A stretch of DNA of 64,000 bases. It comes from VBAS01 sp035318985 (GTDB lineage Bacteria > Bacteroidota > Bacteroidia > Chitinophagales > Chitinophagaceae). The position numbers and the translations under genes are program-made. The DNA is taken from the NCBI GenBank assembly GCA_035318985.1, contig DATHDP010000142.1, positions 4,015-68,014 on the forward strand, in the 5' to 3' direction. The notes beneath the pieces were generated by a model. That model did no database searches. It saw nothing but the letters and a program-made list of their open reading frames with translations, and was not told the DNA's origin. Positions 30,001 through 45,000 of this stretch are shown here, piece by piece; within the stretch, counting starts at the first letter, position 1, and every line of letters starts with the position of its first letter.

Positions 30001-33000
30001 TTTGCTTACCACTTTTTTTACAGGGCATCCGAAATTTATATCAACCAGGTCAGGATTTACCGCTTCACAGATCTTTGCGCTTAAGGCCATCGCTTCTTCA
30101 TCACCACCAAATATCTGGATACCGAATGGACGTTCTTCTTCACTGAAGTCAAGTTTCATCTTACTCTTCATTGCATCACGTATCAATCCTTCGCTTGAAA
30201 TGAATTCACTGAACATCAGGTCGGCGCCATTATCCTTACACACTGCACGAAATGGAGGATCGCTTACATCTTCCATCGGGGCAAGAAGTAAAGGGAAATC
30301 AGGTAATTGTATATTGCCTATCTTGATCATTTTCTCTATAATTGAATTCTCAACCTCCTTGCCGGCAGGCAGTTTTTTCATTAAGAATTATTAATTGCTA
30401 ACTACATTTGAAGCGGCAAATTTACCCCCGATAAGTCATCGGGACAAAAAGCAGAGTTTTAATTATGGCTTATTTTAAAAAGGTACACCCGTTTTTACAG
30501 TTACTGATCTTTACAGGAATGTCGATCGGGTGTTTCATGATCTTCGGATTTATTGGCACATTTGTTCTTGCAAAAGCGACTGGCATTGATCTTATTACGT
30601 TAACCGACCCTGATGTATGGGATTATTCAAACCCTGCTTTACTTACTTTTTTCAGGGGGATGCTGGTCATTCAATTTTTCGCATTATATATTATTCCCGT
30701 ATTCCTTTTTGCACGTTTCTGTGACCCCAAACCATTGCAATATTTAGGAATAACTTCTACCAAACCATTATATATTATTTTAGGTTTAATACTACTTATA
30801 ATAGCTCTTCCTTTTGTTGACTGGACCGGCACTATTAATAACCAATTAATACCAGAGGCAACAACCATCGGAAAATGGATGAAGGCAAGTGAAGAAACTG
30901 CGGCAAAACAGATCGGGTTTATGCTAAAAAGAAATACTGTCAAGGATCTTTTTCTTAATCTCGTTTTAGTTGCTGTATTTGCCGGGGTAGGAGAAGAATT
31001 ACTTTTCCGCGGTGTGTTGCAGCGATTATTTATTAAGTTGTTTAAAAATCCATGGGCTGGCATCCTTGTTACGGCATTTATTTTTTCGGCGATCCATATA
31101 CAGTTTTATGGATTTATTCCAAGGTTCATTCTCGGAATATTATTGGGCTTGCTTTATTGGTATAGTGGCAGTCTTTGGCCAGCAATTATTGCGCATTTTG
31201 TGTATGATGCTTTTGCCGTCGTGATGATCTGGTTTAATCCCGCATTGGCTGAAGAAGACAGTGTTGCCATTTCATTTGGTAATAAATCAATATTAGCAGC
31301 TATTAGTCTTGCATTGATAGTTGGTCTTGTGATACTGATGAAGAAAAGATCAACTAATAGCTATGAAGCTGTGTACGCAAGAGATAATATTGATGACTCA
31401 AACCCGTTTGCCTAAACCAATAGCTATCATTTTTTAAAACCCACCTGCTTGCATGGCTTTTAACAGGAAAACATTTCAAACAAGAACACTTACGGCGATC
31501 ATTTTTGCAGCGGTGATGCTGACTGGCTTATTATGGAATAAATGGAGTTTTCTTGCCTTGTTTTCTCTTATTCATTTTGGTTGTTGGTGGGAATATTTTA
31601 ACCTGTTGGAAAAAATTCATAAGACGGTTTATAACCTGGTTACCCGCATTGGCTTTATGCTTATGGGTTTTGCAATTATGCTGGTGTTTTGCGGACCAAT
31701 ATTTCAAATAAATAATTACCAGTTAAAAGGGGATCTTTCATTCCCGGTTGCTGTTGCAGGACTTGTGATACTTGCAATTGGAATTGTTGTAACAAAAAAC
31801 GTTAAGCTCAAACCTTTTGGTACTGCTGCCTTAGGCTTGCTTTATATTTCCTTAAGCTGGGGATTAGCCATGAATTTATACAAGGAAATGAATATTCATG
31901 TTCATGACAATTATTTTGTTATGCCGTCAAGGAGTAATATGATCTTAATGATCATAATATCAATTTGGATAAATGATACAATGGCATATATCGTGGGTTC
32001 AATAATTGGAAAAAGACCTCTTTCAAAAATTTCACCGAAGAAAACATGGGAGGGTACAATTGGTGGCATGATCCTCAGCGTCGTTGTTGTAGGGCTTATT
32101 GCTTTTTTTGGATTTAATACGGGAGCAATTACAACTTATATAATGCTTCTTGCAGCAATTGCATGTATCGCCGGCACCTTCGGCGATCTGCTTGAATCAA
32201 AGCTTAAAAGAATGGCAGGAGTGAAAGACAGTGGTAATATCATGCCGGGCCATGGGGGTTTTTTAGATCGTTTTGATTCCCTCTTATTAGCAATACCTGC
32301 TGTTTGGTTATATGTTTATCTTGTTTTTGTCATCTAACTTCTGCTCCCTACTCGCCACACTCCATTTTCATATATTTGCCGCATGACAATTCATAAGGAG
32401 GGTTATAAGAGTATTGCGTGGGCAACCATTTTATTTGGAGTGATCAATATTGTTTCATTTTATTTTATCAGCTATTCTTCACCTGCCTTAAGTTGGGTCA
32501 TATTTATAGGCACACTCGGCTTATTGATCTTTCTTATTTCATTTTTTCGCATTCCTAAAAGAAACTTAACAGTTCAGGATAACGCCATTATTGCGCCTGC
32601 CGATGGTAAAGTAGTAGCAATTGAAGAGGTAGAAGCGGACGAATATTTTGCCGATCGTCGTATACAGGTTTCAATTTTTATGAGCCCATTAAATGTGCAT
32701 GTCAACCGCAACCCGGTAAGCGGCGATGTTATGTACAGTCAATACCACAAAGGAAAATATCTTGTTGCGTGGCATCCAAAATCTTCTACAGAAAATGAAC
32801 GCCATACGGTGGTTTATAAAGCAAACGGAAAGGAGTTGCTTATTAAACAAATAGCTGGGGCGTTGGCAAAACGAATTGTGAACTATTTGCAGCCAGGACA
32901 GCAAGTAAAACAAACCGAAGAGATGGGGTTTATCAAATTCGGTTCAAGAGTTGATCTTTTGTTGCCGTTATCTGCAAAAGTGCAGGTAAAGATCGACGAT

Positions 33001-36000
33001 ATAGCTAAAGGCGGTGTGACGGTAGTAGCATTATGGTAAATTAGCCAATAGCTAATTTTAATAGAAAGCATATCATTGGCATATCGGCACATCAACAAAT
33101 TGTCGAATTAGAATATTTCTTCTAACTCTTTTAATGATCGTACAACATAAGTTGGTTTAATATCGATCGGGATGTTTAAGTGATTAATAAATACCTGGTC
33201 AATACCGGCATTCATGGCGCCGATGATATCAACATCAATGCTATCACCTAACATTATACTTTCAGCAGGATTGGCTCCTGTCTTTTCAAAGGCGTAATCA
33301 AAAATTTCTTTATTGGGTTTAAGGCTGCTGCTTCCTTCTGAAGTAATAACTTCTTTAAAATATTTACCCAGCCCCGAATATTTTAATTTGCTGTGCTGTG
33401 TTTTTTCAAAACCATTTGTGATCAAATGAAGCTCATAGTTTTTGTTGGTTAAATATTCCAGAATTTCAGTAGCATAGGGAAAGAGGATGGTTCGTGTAGG
33501 TAAAAGATCCAGAAACTGGTCACTCATATTTTTGGCCAATAGCTCGTCCGCAATTTTAAAATCAAGCAAAGCCAACCGCATTCTTTTTATTCTTAATTCA
33601 TCCTGTTTTATAAAACCATTTCTATATCGTTCCCAAAGCTTTTCATTATGCGCCAGGTAGTTTTTATGAAAAAGATCAAAATCATGAATACCCCGTTGTT
33701 CTAATTGTAAAACATTGTAAAGTTCCAGCAGTGTTACTCTTGCATTTGCTTCAAAATCCCAAAGAGTATGGTCGAGATCGAAAAAGAGGTGTTTATATTT
33801 CATTTCGGATTGCCGATTTCGGATTTTAGATTTGCAAATAAACCGAAATAATCAATAATAAAGCGTAATGACTGTACTAATCACAGGAGCATCAAGAGGA
33901 ATTGGAAAAGCAATAGCGGAAATTTTTGCTGCGAATGGGAAAAGCCTTTTTTTAAGCAGTCGAAATGAAGTGGCCTTATATAAAGCAATGGAAGAATTGC
34001 AAACTAAATATCCTTCTGTTTCAATAAAAGCAAAAGCTTTTGATCTATCCGATAAACAACAAGCAAAGGAGCTTGGAAGCTGGTGTTTGAAATATATTGT
34101 TCCTGATATTATCATTAATAATGCAGGTTTATTTGAACCCGGTAGTGTGCACAATGAATCGGAAGGATTGTTGGAAAGCCAGCTTGCCATCAACCTTTAC
34201 AGCGCTTATCATTTAACAAGAACTCTTTTACCTAAAATGATGGAGAGAAAGTCAGGCCATATTTTCAATATGTGTTCTATTGCATCACTTCACGCCTATC
34301 ATAATGGCGGAGCATATAGTATCAGCAAATACGCTATGCATGGGTTTAGTAAAAACCTGCGGGAAGAAATGAAACCACATAATATAAAAGTTACAGCTAT
34401 TCATCCCGGTGCTGTGCTCACTGATTCCTGGGGTGGCTATGATAATTCTTCCAAACGTATAATGGAAGCAGAGGATATCGCTAAAATGGTCTTTGCAGCA
34501 TCACAGCTTTCGCCCGGTGCTTGTGTTGAAGATATTGTGATGAGACCTCAATTAGGCGATCTATAAATAAAGAAATTCCAAAAAGCAAATCACAAATTCC
34601 AATAAGCCACCGGGCTACTGCGTAGAATGGAATTTGGAATTTTAGCATTTGGGATTTCACTCACTGTATTTGTATCCGACACCTCTTACTGAATGAAAGT
34701 ATTTGGGATTCCGGCTATCCTCTTCAAAATATTTTCTGAAGTTGAGGATAAAATTATCAATTGTCCTCGTAGTTGGATAAACATTATAACCCCAAACCAC
34801 CTGTAAGATCTTCTCTCTCGGTACTACTTCATTTTTATTTTCAATGAGTAATTTCAAAAGCATTCCTTCTTTCTTACTTAGCTGGATCTTTTCACCGCGG
34901 GATGTTGTTGCCTCCTGTGCTTTGAAGTCAATATTATTATTTCCGAATGCATAGGTATTGCCGATAGTTTCTTTATCCAGTATTTTTTTATTCTTTTCAA
35001 TAAGCTTTTGTACTCTCAATAATAATTCTTCGAGGTTGAAAGGCTTAGTCATATAATCATCGGCGCCTTTCTTAAGGCCAAGCACTTTATCTGCGCTGCT
35101 GTTCTTAGCGCTGAGAATTAAGATTGGCACTTCGTTATTTGCCAAACGGATGGTTTCAGTAACATTTATCCCGTCCATTTCAGGAAGCATGACATCAAGT
35201 ATAATAAGATCGAAATATTCTGCCTGCACCGCTTTTACGGCATTGCTGCCATCATAGGCTGAAGAAACTTCGTAACCTTCCAATTCAAGATTTAACTTCA
35301 AGGCGTCATGAAGATTTTCTTCATCTTCTACCAATAAAATCGACGCCTTTGTATTTTCCTTGCTCATGAGACTATATATGAAAATGGATGGCGAAATTAG
35401 TGCCGGAGGGTATATTGTTTGTCACCGAAATGTCGGCATTATGATCCCCGGCGATCTTACGACAAAGATAAAGCCCCAATCCAGTGCCTTGAGTTTTTCG
35501 GGTAGATTCATTCCCCGTCCGGTAAAATTTCTCAAATATTTTTGTTTTTTCAGTATCGGCGATCCCAATTCCTTCATCAATAATATTCATGAGCACATCT
35601 TTACCTGACCTGTTCAGTTTGCAAATGATCGGCTTTTCTTTAGGGGAATACTTCACAGCATTCTCAATAAGATTACTGATCAGCAATTGGAGCAAAAGCG
35701 GATCACCGGCTAACTCAATTTCTGGTTCTATATTTTCAATAAAATTTCTTTCAGGATATCGTGTTTTGGCATCTCTTATACAATCTTTAAACAAAGAAGA
35801 GAAGTCGAGTTCTTCTTTTGAAAAAGCATAACCACCGCCTTCCAACTGTGAGGAAACAAGAATATTGTTGATTAATGTATCAAGCCTTGATGTTTCCTGG
35901 AGTGTCATTCGTATCAGTTTTTTTTGCTTCTCCGCATCAAGCTGGTATTTCTGTAGCGTCTCAAGATTAAGCATGGCAACTGAAATAGGCGTTTTTAATT

Positions 36001-39000
36001 CGTGAGTGATCGCCATCATAAAATTCTGCTGTTGCAGTTGTACCCTGAATTTCTTACTGGTTGAACGGTAAACAAAAAAGGCACCCACGAATATTAAGAT
36101 GAGAAAAGTAACACCCTCGGCAATATATTTATCTGTATTCCTTTTTGAGTCGTTCTCAATTTTGAAATTTTCTTCAGTGAATTTTTTTGGATCAAGGGTT
36201 GCTTTTTGGGAGTTAAGCTCACTCAAACGCAGATTGGTTAAGTTTTGATTTTGCCTTTCCAGCGAAACAAACCACCATACCAGGGCGGCGACTATATATA
36301 AAAGCAATAACCAGTAAACAACGATGATATATCTGAATCTTTTTCCTGCTGACCTTGGCATAAGGAAAGTTATTTAACTTTTTCAACCCTGACGCCAACA
36401 TTCAATACTTCTTTTAGCGGGTCTTCCCGCATGATATTTTCCAAAATGAACTTATAACTTCCTGCTTTAAGTTTTCCGGCATCAGGAGCTAACTTGATCC
36501 TATGTTCATAAATATCATCCATGCCGGTCGCAAGCCAGCCTTTTTCATTCGTGGCTAATTGGAATTCCCGTGCTTCTTTGTGCAAAGTATCATTGGGTGG
36601 CTGGTAATAATAATTTATCCAGATATTATTGTAGTTATATTTTTCAGAATGTCTTATTACAAAGAAAACCTGGTAAAGGACAGTTGTATCTGTAATGGTG
36701 AAATTGAATTCAGGTTTGTTCGTGCTTTTCCATTCGTGATTCGGTAATGAAGCTGTCTTTTCATAAAGATCAACGGTAGTGCAAGTTGAAAGGCACAAGG
36801 CACAGGGAACAAGAAAGAAAATCGATCTTACTAATACATTCATCTAACAAAGATATATTTAGAACTTGTATCTTGAATTTTGTTACTTGTGCCTTTACAG
36901 AACATTTAATATTTGCTCTTTTGCTTTTTCCAGTTCATCTTTCATCATCACAACGCATTTTTGAATGGATGAGTCGTAAGCTTTAGCGCCGGTAGTATTT
37001 ATTTCCCTACCTATTTCCTGTAAAATAAAGGACAGTTTCTTTCCTTTTGATTCTTCTGCTTCGGCAAGCACTACTTTGAAGTAATCACAGTGGTTTCTCA
37101 AACGAACCATTTCTTCACTTATATCTATCTTTTCAATGTAATAGATAAGCTCCTGCTCAAGTCTGTTCTTATCATAGTTTTCTTTGCCTGCAAATTCTTC
37201 CATCAGCTTGGTTATATCGTCGCGGATGATCTGTTTGCGATTCGGTTCGAGCTTTTGTACTTCTTCTAATTGTGCAAGTATATTATGAACCCGGGACAAC
37301 AGATCTTTCTCAAGAGATTTCCCTTCATCATCACGATGAACGTTCAGGTCATCAATAGCTAACAAGATCACTTTTTGAAACGCTTTCCATTCTTCATCAG
37401 TCAGGGTTTCACCGGTGGGTGTTATAACCTCGGGTAACTTTACAAGTGTACTTAATATATTAGACGGATCGAGATTTAATTCCCTTGACAGATCCGCCAG
37501 TGGTTGGTAATAGGCTTTTGCCAATTCAATATTGATAGAAACAGGTTTTGCATTGCCTGTTTCTTTTAAGCTAATAGTACAATCTACACTGCCACGACCA
37601 AGTTGAGTAGAAAGAATGCGGCGAATATCAAATTCAAATGGTTTTAAAAATGCAGGAAGCTTTAATTGCAGTTCAAACTGTTTACCATTGAGAGATTTTA
37701 TGTCAACAAGAAATGTTTTACCACCAACAGATCTTTCAGCCCTTCCAAAGCCGGTCATCGATTTCAGCATGTAAATTTTTTTTGAGTGAAGTAAAGATAT
37801 TGGAAAAAGTTGACCGGAGATGAGTTTATAAAGCTGCTACCCGGCGATGTTCTTTCAATAGAAATGTTCATTTATTACGATAAGAGTTCAATAAAAAAAA
37901 TCTCCCCCGAAGATTCGGGGGAGAAATATGTGGATGGGTTAGTAAGTACCGGGAAATAAATTTCCCTTCACAATATTAATTATATTTTTTTCTAACTAAA
38001 AAAATTTTTGAAGAAATTTTATTAACATTTGGTTTTTACTTGTGGATAATAGAACAAATAATGAATAAATGAAGTATAAAATGAAATTAAACACATCATC
38101 TTCTCTTTTTGTTTCATCATTTGCATTTATAACATCACTTCACTCAAGTTTAAAAAGATAAAAACGTGGGTTCATTTGATACTTATCTCTCATGTTATGC
38201 ATTGCAAAGCTGTTTACCTTTGAACAAATTCAAACATTATGCGATTGGATAAACCAGTTCCTGTAAAATGGGTCGCTGATTTCATTGGCGCAGAGATCGC
38301 TGGCAACATTGACGCAGCTGCTACAGGGATCAATGAAATTCATAAGGTGGAAAAAGGTGATATTGTTTTTGTGGATCATCCTAAATACTATGATACCTGT
38401 ATTAATTCAGCTGCCACAGTCATTATCATTAATAAAAAAACAGAATACCCTGAAGGGAAAACACTGCTGATTGTTGGCGATCCGTTTGAAGCATACTTAA
38501 AACTGGTAAATCATTTTCGTCCTTTTACTTCCTCATCGAAAAATATCAGCGATTCTGCTTCGATCGGGCAAAACACTGTTATTATGCCGAATGCCTTTAT
38601 CGGCAATCATGTAATTATCGGTAATGATTGCATTATTCATCCCAACGTTACCATTTTAGATCATTGCGTGATAGGCAATAATGTTATTATACAAGCAGGT
38701 ACTGTTATTGGCAGCGATGCATTTTATTATAACAAAAAAACCAACCGGGATATTCATTATAAAAAGATGAACAGTTGCGGCAGAGCAGTGATCGAAGATT
38801 TTGTCGAGATCGGTGCTAATTGCACTATTGATCGTGGAGTTAGCGGCGATACGGTGATCGGTGCAGGAACCAAGATCGATAACCTTGTTCATATCGGTCA
38901 TGATACAGAAATTGGAAAGAATTGCTTGTTTGCCGGGCAGGTTGGTATTGCCGGTGCTACAAAAATTGAAGACAATGTAATTCTTTGGGGACAAGTGGGA

Positions 39001-42000
39001 GTTAGCAAAACACTTACAATTGGCAAAGGCGCCACAGTATATGCGCAAAGCGGTGTCAAGGATTCAATTGATGGGGGCAAAGTTTATTTTGGATCGCCGG
39101 TTGAGGACGCAAGAGAAAAAATGAAAGAGTTTGTCTGGATAAAACGCATACCACAGCTTTGGGAAAAAGTTATGGGGAAGAAAATTGAAGGTTGAAGGTT
39201 TAAAGTTGAAAATTCTCCAAATTATTTTGCGGGTTCCGACATTCTTATGATTTCTCGAAATAGTAACATTCAATCTTTAACTTCCAACATTCAACTAATT
39301 ATCCGGAGTATAATCATTCGGTACCTGGTCGGCAATATTTTTCCAACTCCAGTAACCAAAATTTATCCAATCTTTTTGATTGTAATAATAACCGTTTTGT
39401 TTTATGGTTATAACATCAAGCATGTCTATATAAGAAATCTGCATGCTGATATTCATTGGTAATTTATATCTTTTCAAATACTCATTCTCAGGGCCTTTTT
39501 TTGTATAAGTGATACTGACCCTTCTTGGAAAATAGATATCGATCTCGTTTACGCTATCTGCGGGTGTATACCATGTTGTATCATACGGCTCTGTGATCTT
39601 ATTGAATTTTTTATCATTCGTTTCATCGAGCATATCAATTATAAAACCGCTTTGCGTTAAAGTGCTATCATAATAACTATGCATAAAATGCAGCCTGCTG
39701 CCGAAATATGCTTTTTGCCTGTTCTTTGTCCAAAGCTTAAGGCTGTCTTCGCTTGAGGTACGTTCTTCATAAAAGCTTAGACCCGTGTAACTGCATATAT
39801 CAGTTTTGTACATAAAAAGAAATGAGTCGAGATTGTAACGAAGATTATATCCCAATGCATTATTATAAATGATCAATGGCGAGTCTGCAAGCACTTTTAG
39901 TTTTTCTGATTTTCTGAAATAATAAAACTTTAATACTTCGGGATTCACTAAAACACACCTGGAAGAGAAAGGAGTGGTGCCAATGAAATTTTCAAGAAAG
40001 AATTTGCCATATTTTGTCCACCCATCTTTTACCTCGTTACTGCTGCGAATCACCACTTCTTCAATACTTTTTTCTTCTTTTACCATTTCTATTTCCAGTT
40101 CATTGGTTTTCATTTCAGGGCTAATGCGGATCATTCTTGACCGGTAACCTGTATAAGTGATCACAAGATCATAACCACCTTCTTTCAGGCTTAAATGAAA
40201 TGTTCCTTCTTTATTGGTAGCAGTACCCTGTGTAGTATTCTGACAAAAAACCGAAGCAAATGCCAATGGCTCTTTTGATGCTGAATCGAACACTTTGCCC
40301 GAGACTGTGAAGTTTGTTTGGCTAAATCCCAAAACAAAAGAAATGCACAAAAGGGTAAACAGGAATATCTTTTTCATAGAATAAACAATTGCCCAATAAA
40401 GATAATGCAGTTATGGTTTTAGTTGCATATTGTTTACGGCATCTGCGTAGTTTTTGCAGGCTTTTGTGATGCTTGACTCTAATGCCATGAAGGAAAATCC
40501 CGGCAATGCTTTTAGTATTTTATCGTTTTGCCAGTAAGTTTTACTTAAAGCGATCCTTGCCGTTTCTTTTGTAAGCAATGGTTTGGCATTTTTCAAAAAA
40601 GATTTTATTCTCTCTACTCGCCAGGCAATGCTGCTTAAAAAAGGAGTTGCCTCCCATTTAGGATGTTTTTTCCTAAAGCCATCAGCAATAACATCGAACA
40701 GCTTTCTAAACTCCCAATTTTCGTGATTGATAATAAAACGTTCTTCGGTGATATTGCTTTCCATTAACAGCACAGCGATCTTTGCAACATCTTCCACAGC
40801 AACAAATCCATTCACACCTCTCGTATACCAGGGAAAACCTTTATATGAGTTTTTAAAAATGGCGCAACTGCTATCATGCCAATTGCCGAAACCAAGCACG
40901 GTACTTGGGTTTATGATCACGGCATCCAAACCTTCTCCCATGCCACGCCATACTTCCATTTCCGCTTTATTCTTGCTGATGCCATAATGGGAATTCAATT
41001 TGCTATTCAACCATTTTTTTTCTTCATCTACTTTTTCACCGGTCGCAGTTCTTCCCAATGCGGAAATAGAGCTGATATGTACGAGCTTTTTTATTCCATT
41101 CTCAAGAGAAAGGTTCACAACATTGGCAGTGCCATCCACATTTGTATTATACATCTGGGCTCTGTCTCTTTTATCAAAAGAAACCACAGCCGCAGAATGA
41201 ATAACAGCATCAACATCCTGCATTGCTTCATTAAGTGAAATAACATCCAGCACATCGCCGCTTACCCATTCTACTTTATTTAGAATATCAGTGGAAATAA
41301 AAAAAGGAAGTTTGTTACTGCGACGGATTGCCCGAACAGCATAACCCTTTTCAACAAGTTCTTTGATGATATATGCCCCGATAAAGCCAGTGCCACCTGT
41401 TACAAGTACTTTATTCAATTTTAGATTGCAGATTTTAGATTGCAGATTTAAGCAGAAAAGCTTGTTTGGGCAAATTCTTAATAAGTATAATATCCTTTTC
41501 CTGTTTTCTTTCCCAATTGCCCGGTTTCAACTTTTTCTTTTTGAATAAAAGAAGGCTTTAATCTTTCCGGGTCACCGAGTTGTTTATAAACAGAGCAACT
41601 CACTGCATAATTAATATCATTGCCGATAAGGTCCATTAGTTTAAAGGGTCCCATTTTAAAACCAGTTGATTCCATTAGCGAATCAATAGTAGTGAGATCA
41701 GCAATATTTTCTTCTGCCAATCTTAGTGATTCAATATAAAAAGGTCTTGCTACACGGTTCACGATAAAGCCGGGTGAATCTTTACAAAGTACCGGCGTTT
41801 TGTTCATCTGTTTTGCCAGCTCAATAATAATATTGGTTGTTTGTTCATTTGTAAGATCGGTTTTCACCACTTCCACCAGTTTCATGATAGTAGCAGGGTT
41901 AAAGAAATGCATGCCGATAACCCGTTCAGGATTCTTTACACTTTTGGCAATTTGTGTTATAGAAAGTGACGAAGTGTTGCTGGCAAAAACCGTTTCGTTA

Positions 42001-45000
42001 TAATTGATCTCTGCCAGTTGATTGAATAAAGCGATCTTGGCTTCTGGTTTTTCGATGATGGCTTCAATGATCACATCACCCATGCAGTCATGCAGGTTAT
42101 TGGTGAAACGAAGATTGTTTAGCGTTTCTTCTTTTGCGTTTCCGGTGATCTTACGTTTTTCTACAAGGGATTGTAAATTCTTTTCAATAAAAACTTTTGC
42201 TTTTTCAAGCACCGCATCATTTAATTCATAAAGTATAGCATAAAAGCCTGATGAAGCAGCTGCTTGTGCAATACCACTACCCATAGTGCCAGCGCCGCAT
42301 ATACAGATGATAGAACCGGGATCCATGAGATAAAGTTATTGCTTAAATAGGATTACTTTTACTCTCAATAGAAAATCAATATATGCACAAAAAAACGTTA
42401 ACAACCATTTTGTCTGCCGTTTTATTAGGCAGTTTTTTTATGCCCTTTTTCTATTGGCATTCTTTTGAAATGAGTGGGTTTAACTTTGTACTTTCAGAAC
42501 ACATTCCATCGTATAAGTATTTTTTATTGGCGATCCCTTTAACGACTCTTTTTCATCTATTAAGTGTATTGAGCCAGGAAAATAATTTCTATAGCAGGAA
42601 ACTACTTTCATGGATACCTCTTGCAGCACTAATAGCTGTTTTCGTCCTAATCTTAGCTAAGGAAGGATCTGGCGATAGCTTTTTTAACAATGGAAATATT
42701 TTCTCAATTACCGGTGCAGGATTTTGGCTAGCTCTCGGGTTTTCGTTGTTGTTGGCGTATGTAAACCTTAAAATGAGAAGCAAGAGTTATTACATTTAAT
42801 TACAAATTCCAGCGACTAAACCGCACTTGTAAACTGCTTCAAAAATCTTACATCATTCTCGCTGAAGAGACGAATATCATTGATGCCGTATTTCAATAAT
42901 GCAGGTCGTTCAATGCCCATACCGAAAGCAAAGCCTGTGTATTTATTAGGATCAATGCCGCAATTAGATAAAACATTTGGGTGCACCATGCCACTGCCAA
43001 GTATCTCAAGCCAACCGGTTTTTTTACAGACATTACAGCCGGCGCCTTTGCATAGCATGCAACTAATATCCATCTCAGCACTTGGCTCGGTAAATGGAAA
43101 ATAAGAAGGACGGAAACGGATCTTTACATCGCTGCCATACATTTCTTTTGCAAAAAAGTAAAGTGTTTGTTTCAGATCGGCGAAAGAAACATTCTCATCA
43201 ATATATAAACCTTCCACCTGGTGGAAGAAACAATGACTTCTTGCACTTACGGTTTCATTTCTGTACACACGACCGGGACAAATAATACGGATCGGCAATT
43301 TGCCTTTCTGCATTTCCCGGATCTGAATATTACTTGTATGTGTTCTTAGTAGCCAATCAGGATTTTGCTGTACATAAAAAGTATCCTGCATATCTCTTGC
43401 AGGGTGATGTTCGGGAAGATTCAATGCAGTGAAATTATGCCAGTCATCTTCGATCTCTGGTCCTTCGGCAACTGCAAAACCAAGTCGCTGAAAAATTGAA
43501 ATGATACGGTTGGTCATCAAACTGATCGGATGACGTGTGCCAACCGGAGTGTTATCGCCAGGTAAAGTAAGATCTATATTGCTGGCTGCCGACTGCTGAC
43601 TGCCAACTGCTGACTGTTTTAATTCCTCATACTTTGCTTCAGTGAATTGTTTGAATTCATTTAATATTTGCCCAAATTCTTTTTTCTTTTCATTCGGCAC
43701 ATTTTTCATTTCCCCCATGATGGTTTTCACCAGTCCTTTTGTGCCCAACCATTTAATGCGAAATTCTTCCGCCGCTTTTTCATCGGTTGCAGTAAAAGCT
43801 TCGATCTCGGTTTTGTGATCCTGTATTTGTTTCAGCAATTCTTCCATAGCCGGCAAAGATAAGCAACGGTGAATTGAGCCAAGAAAGCTGCGAAAGATCA
43901 GTGCCCTGCCCCTGATCTCTTAGACATTTTTTTTAAGATCCAAAAAGAGAATATGACCCAGGCGAATCCCAAAGCGAAACCAGCCAATACATCACTTGCA
44001 AAATGATAACGTAAGACTATCCTGCTAATGCCAATGCTTAGCGAAAAAATAACAAGCAGGCCGGCCAAAAGATATTTTAATACGGGGCGCAGATCACTTT
44101 TCCAGATCAAGTAGATCAATATGCTGCAAAAAATAAATGAGCTTAAAGCATGACCACTTGGAAAGCTATAATCATGTAACTCCCTGAGTAGCGGCAATTC
44201 GGGTCGATGACGTCCATAGATCGCTTTCAACCCAAACAAAAGTGCCGTGCTGCTCAAAACGATAACTATTATATTAATGGCATCTGACCTTCTGTGCCTG
44301 AAAAATAAAAATGTGACCAATAAGATATAAGCTGGAATAAGAAAGTAATGATTTCCAAAAAAGGTCAGCCATTGCATTAGTTTAACAAGGGGAGTTGTTG
44401 TATGGGCTTTTAGAAAGTGAAACACCTTTGTATCAAACATGTCTTCTTTTTCGCCAACGATCTCATGAGCTAAAAATGCAAAAACAAAAATCGCGGCAAA
44501 AAAGAAAGATGAGACCAACAATGTTTTGAGGGATACTTCTTTGATTATTTTCTTATGAAAGGCTTTCATTAAAAGTTAGCTAATGGCTTTTGCATTTTTT
44601 TTACTTATCAGCCGCAACATAGACGGCAGCACGATCAATAAAAGCGGTAGTGCAATAATAAATCCTCCAATTACAGCAATAGCTAATGGTTGATGAAGTT
44701 GTGCCCCGGTGCCAATACCTAATGCTAGTGGCATCAATGCAATGATTGCACCCAGTGCAGTCATCAATTTTGGCCGGAGCCTTGTTGATATAGCATAGAT
44801 GATCGACTCATCAACGCTTTTTTCATGCAATGATTCTTTGAATTGTAAAAAAGTGAAGATCGAGTTTTCTCCTATGATACCGACGATCATGATAAGACCT
44901 GTGTAGCTTCCAACATTCAAAGGTGTATTTGTTAGCCATAAAGCAAGATAGCTGCCTGATATTCCTAGTACAGCGATCAATAAAATCAGCAATGCCACTT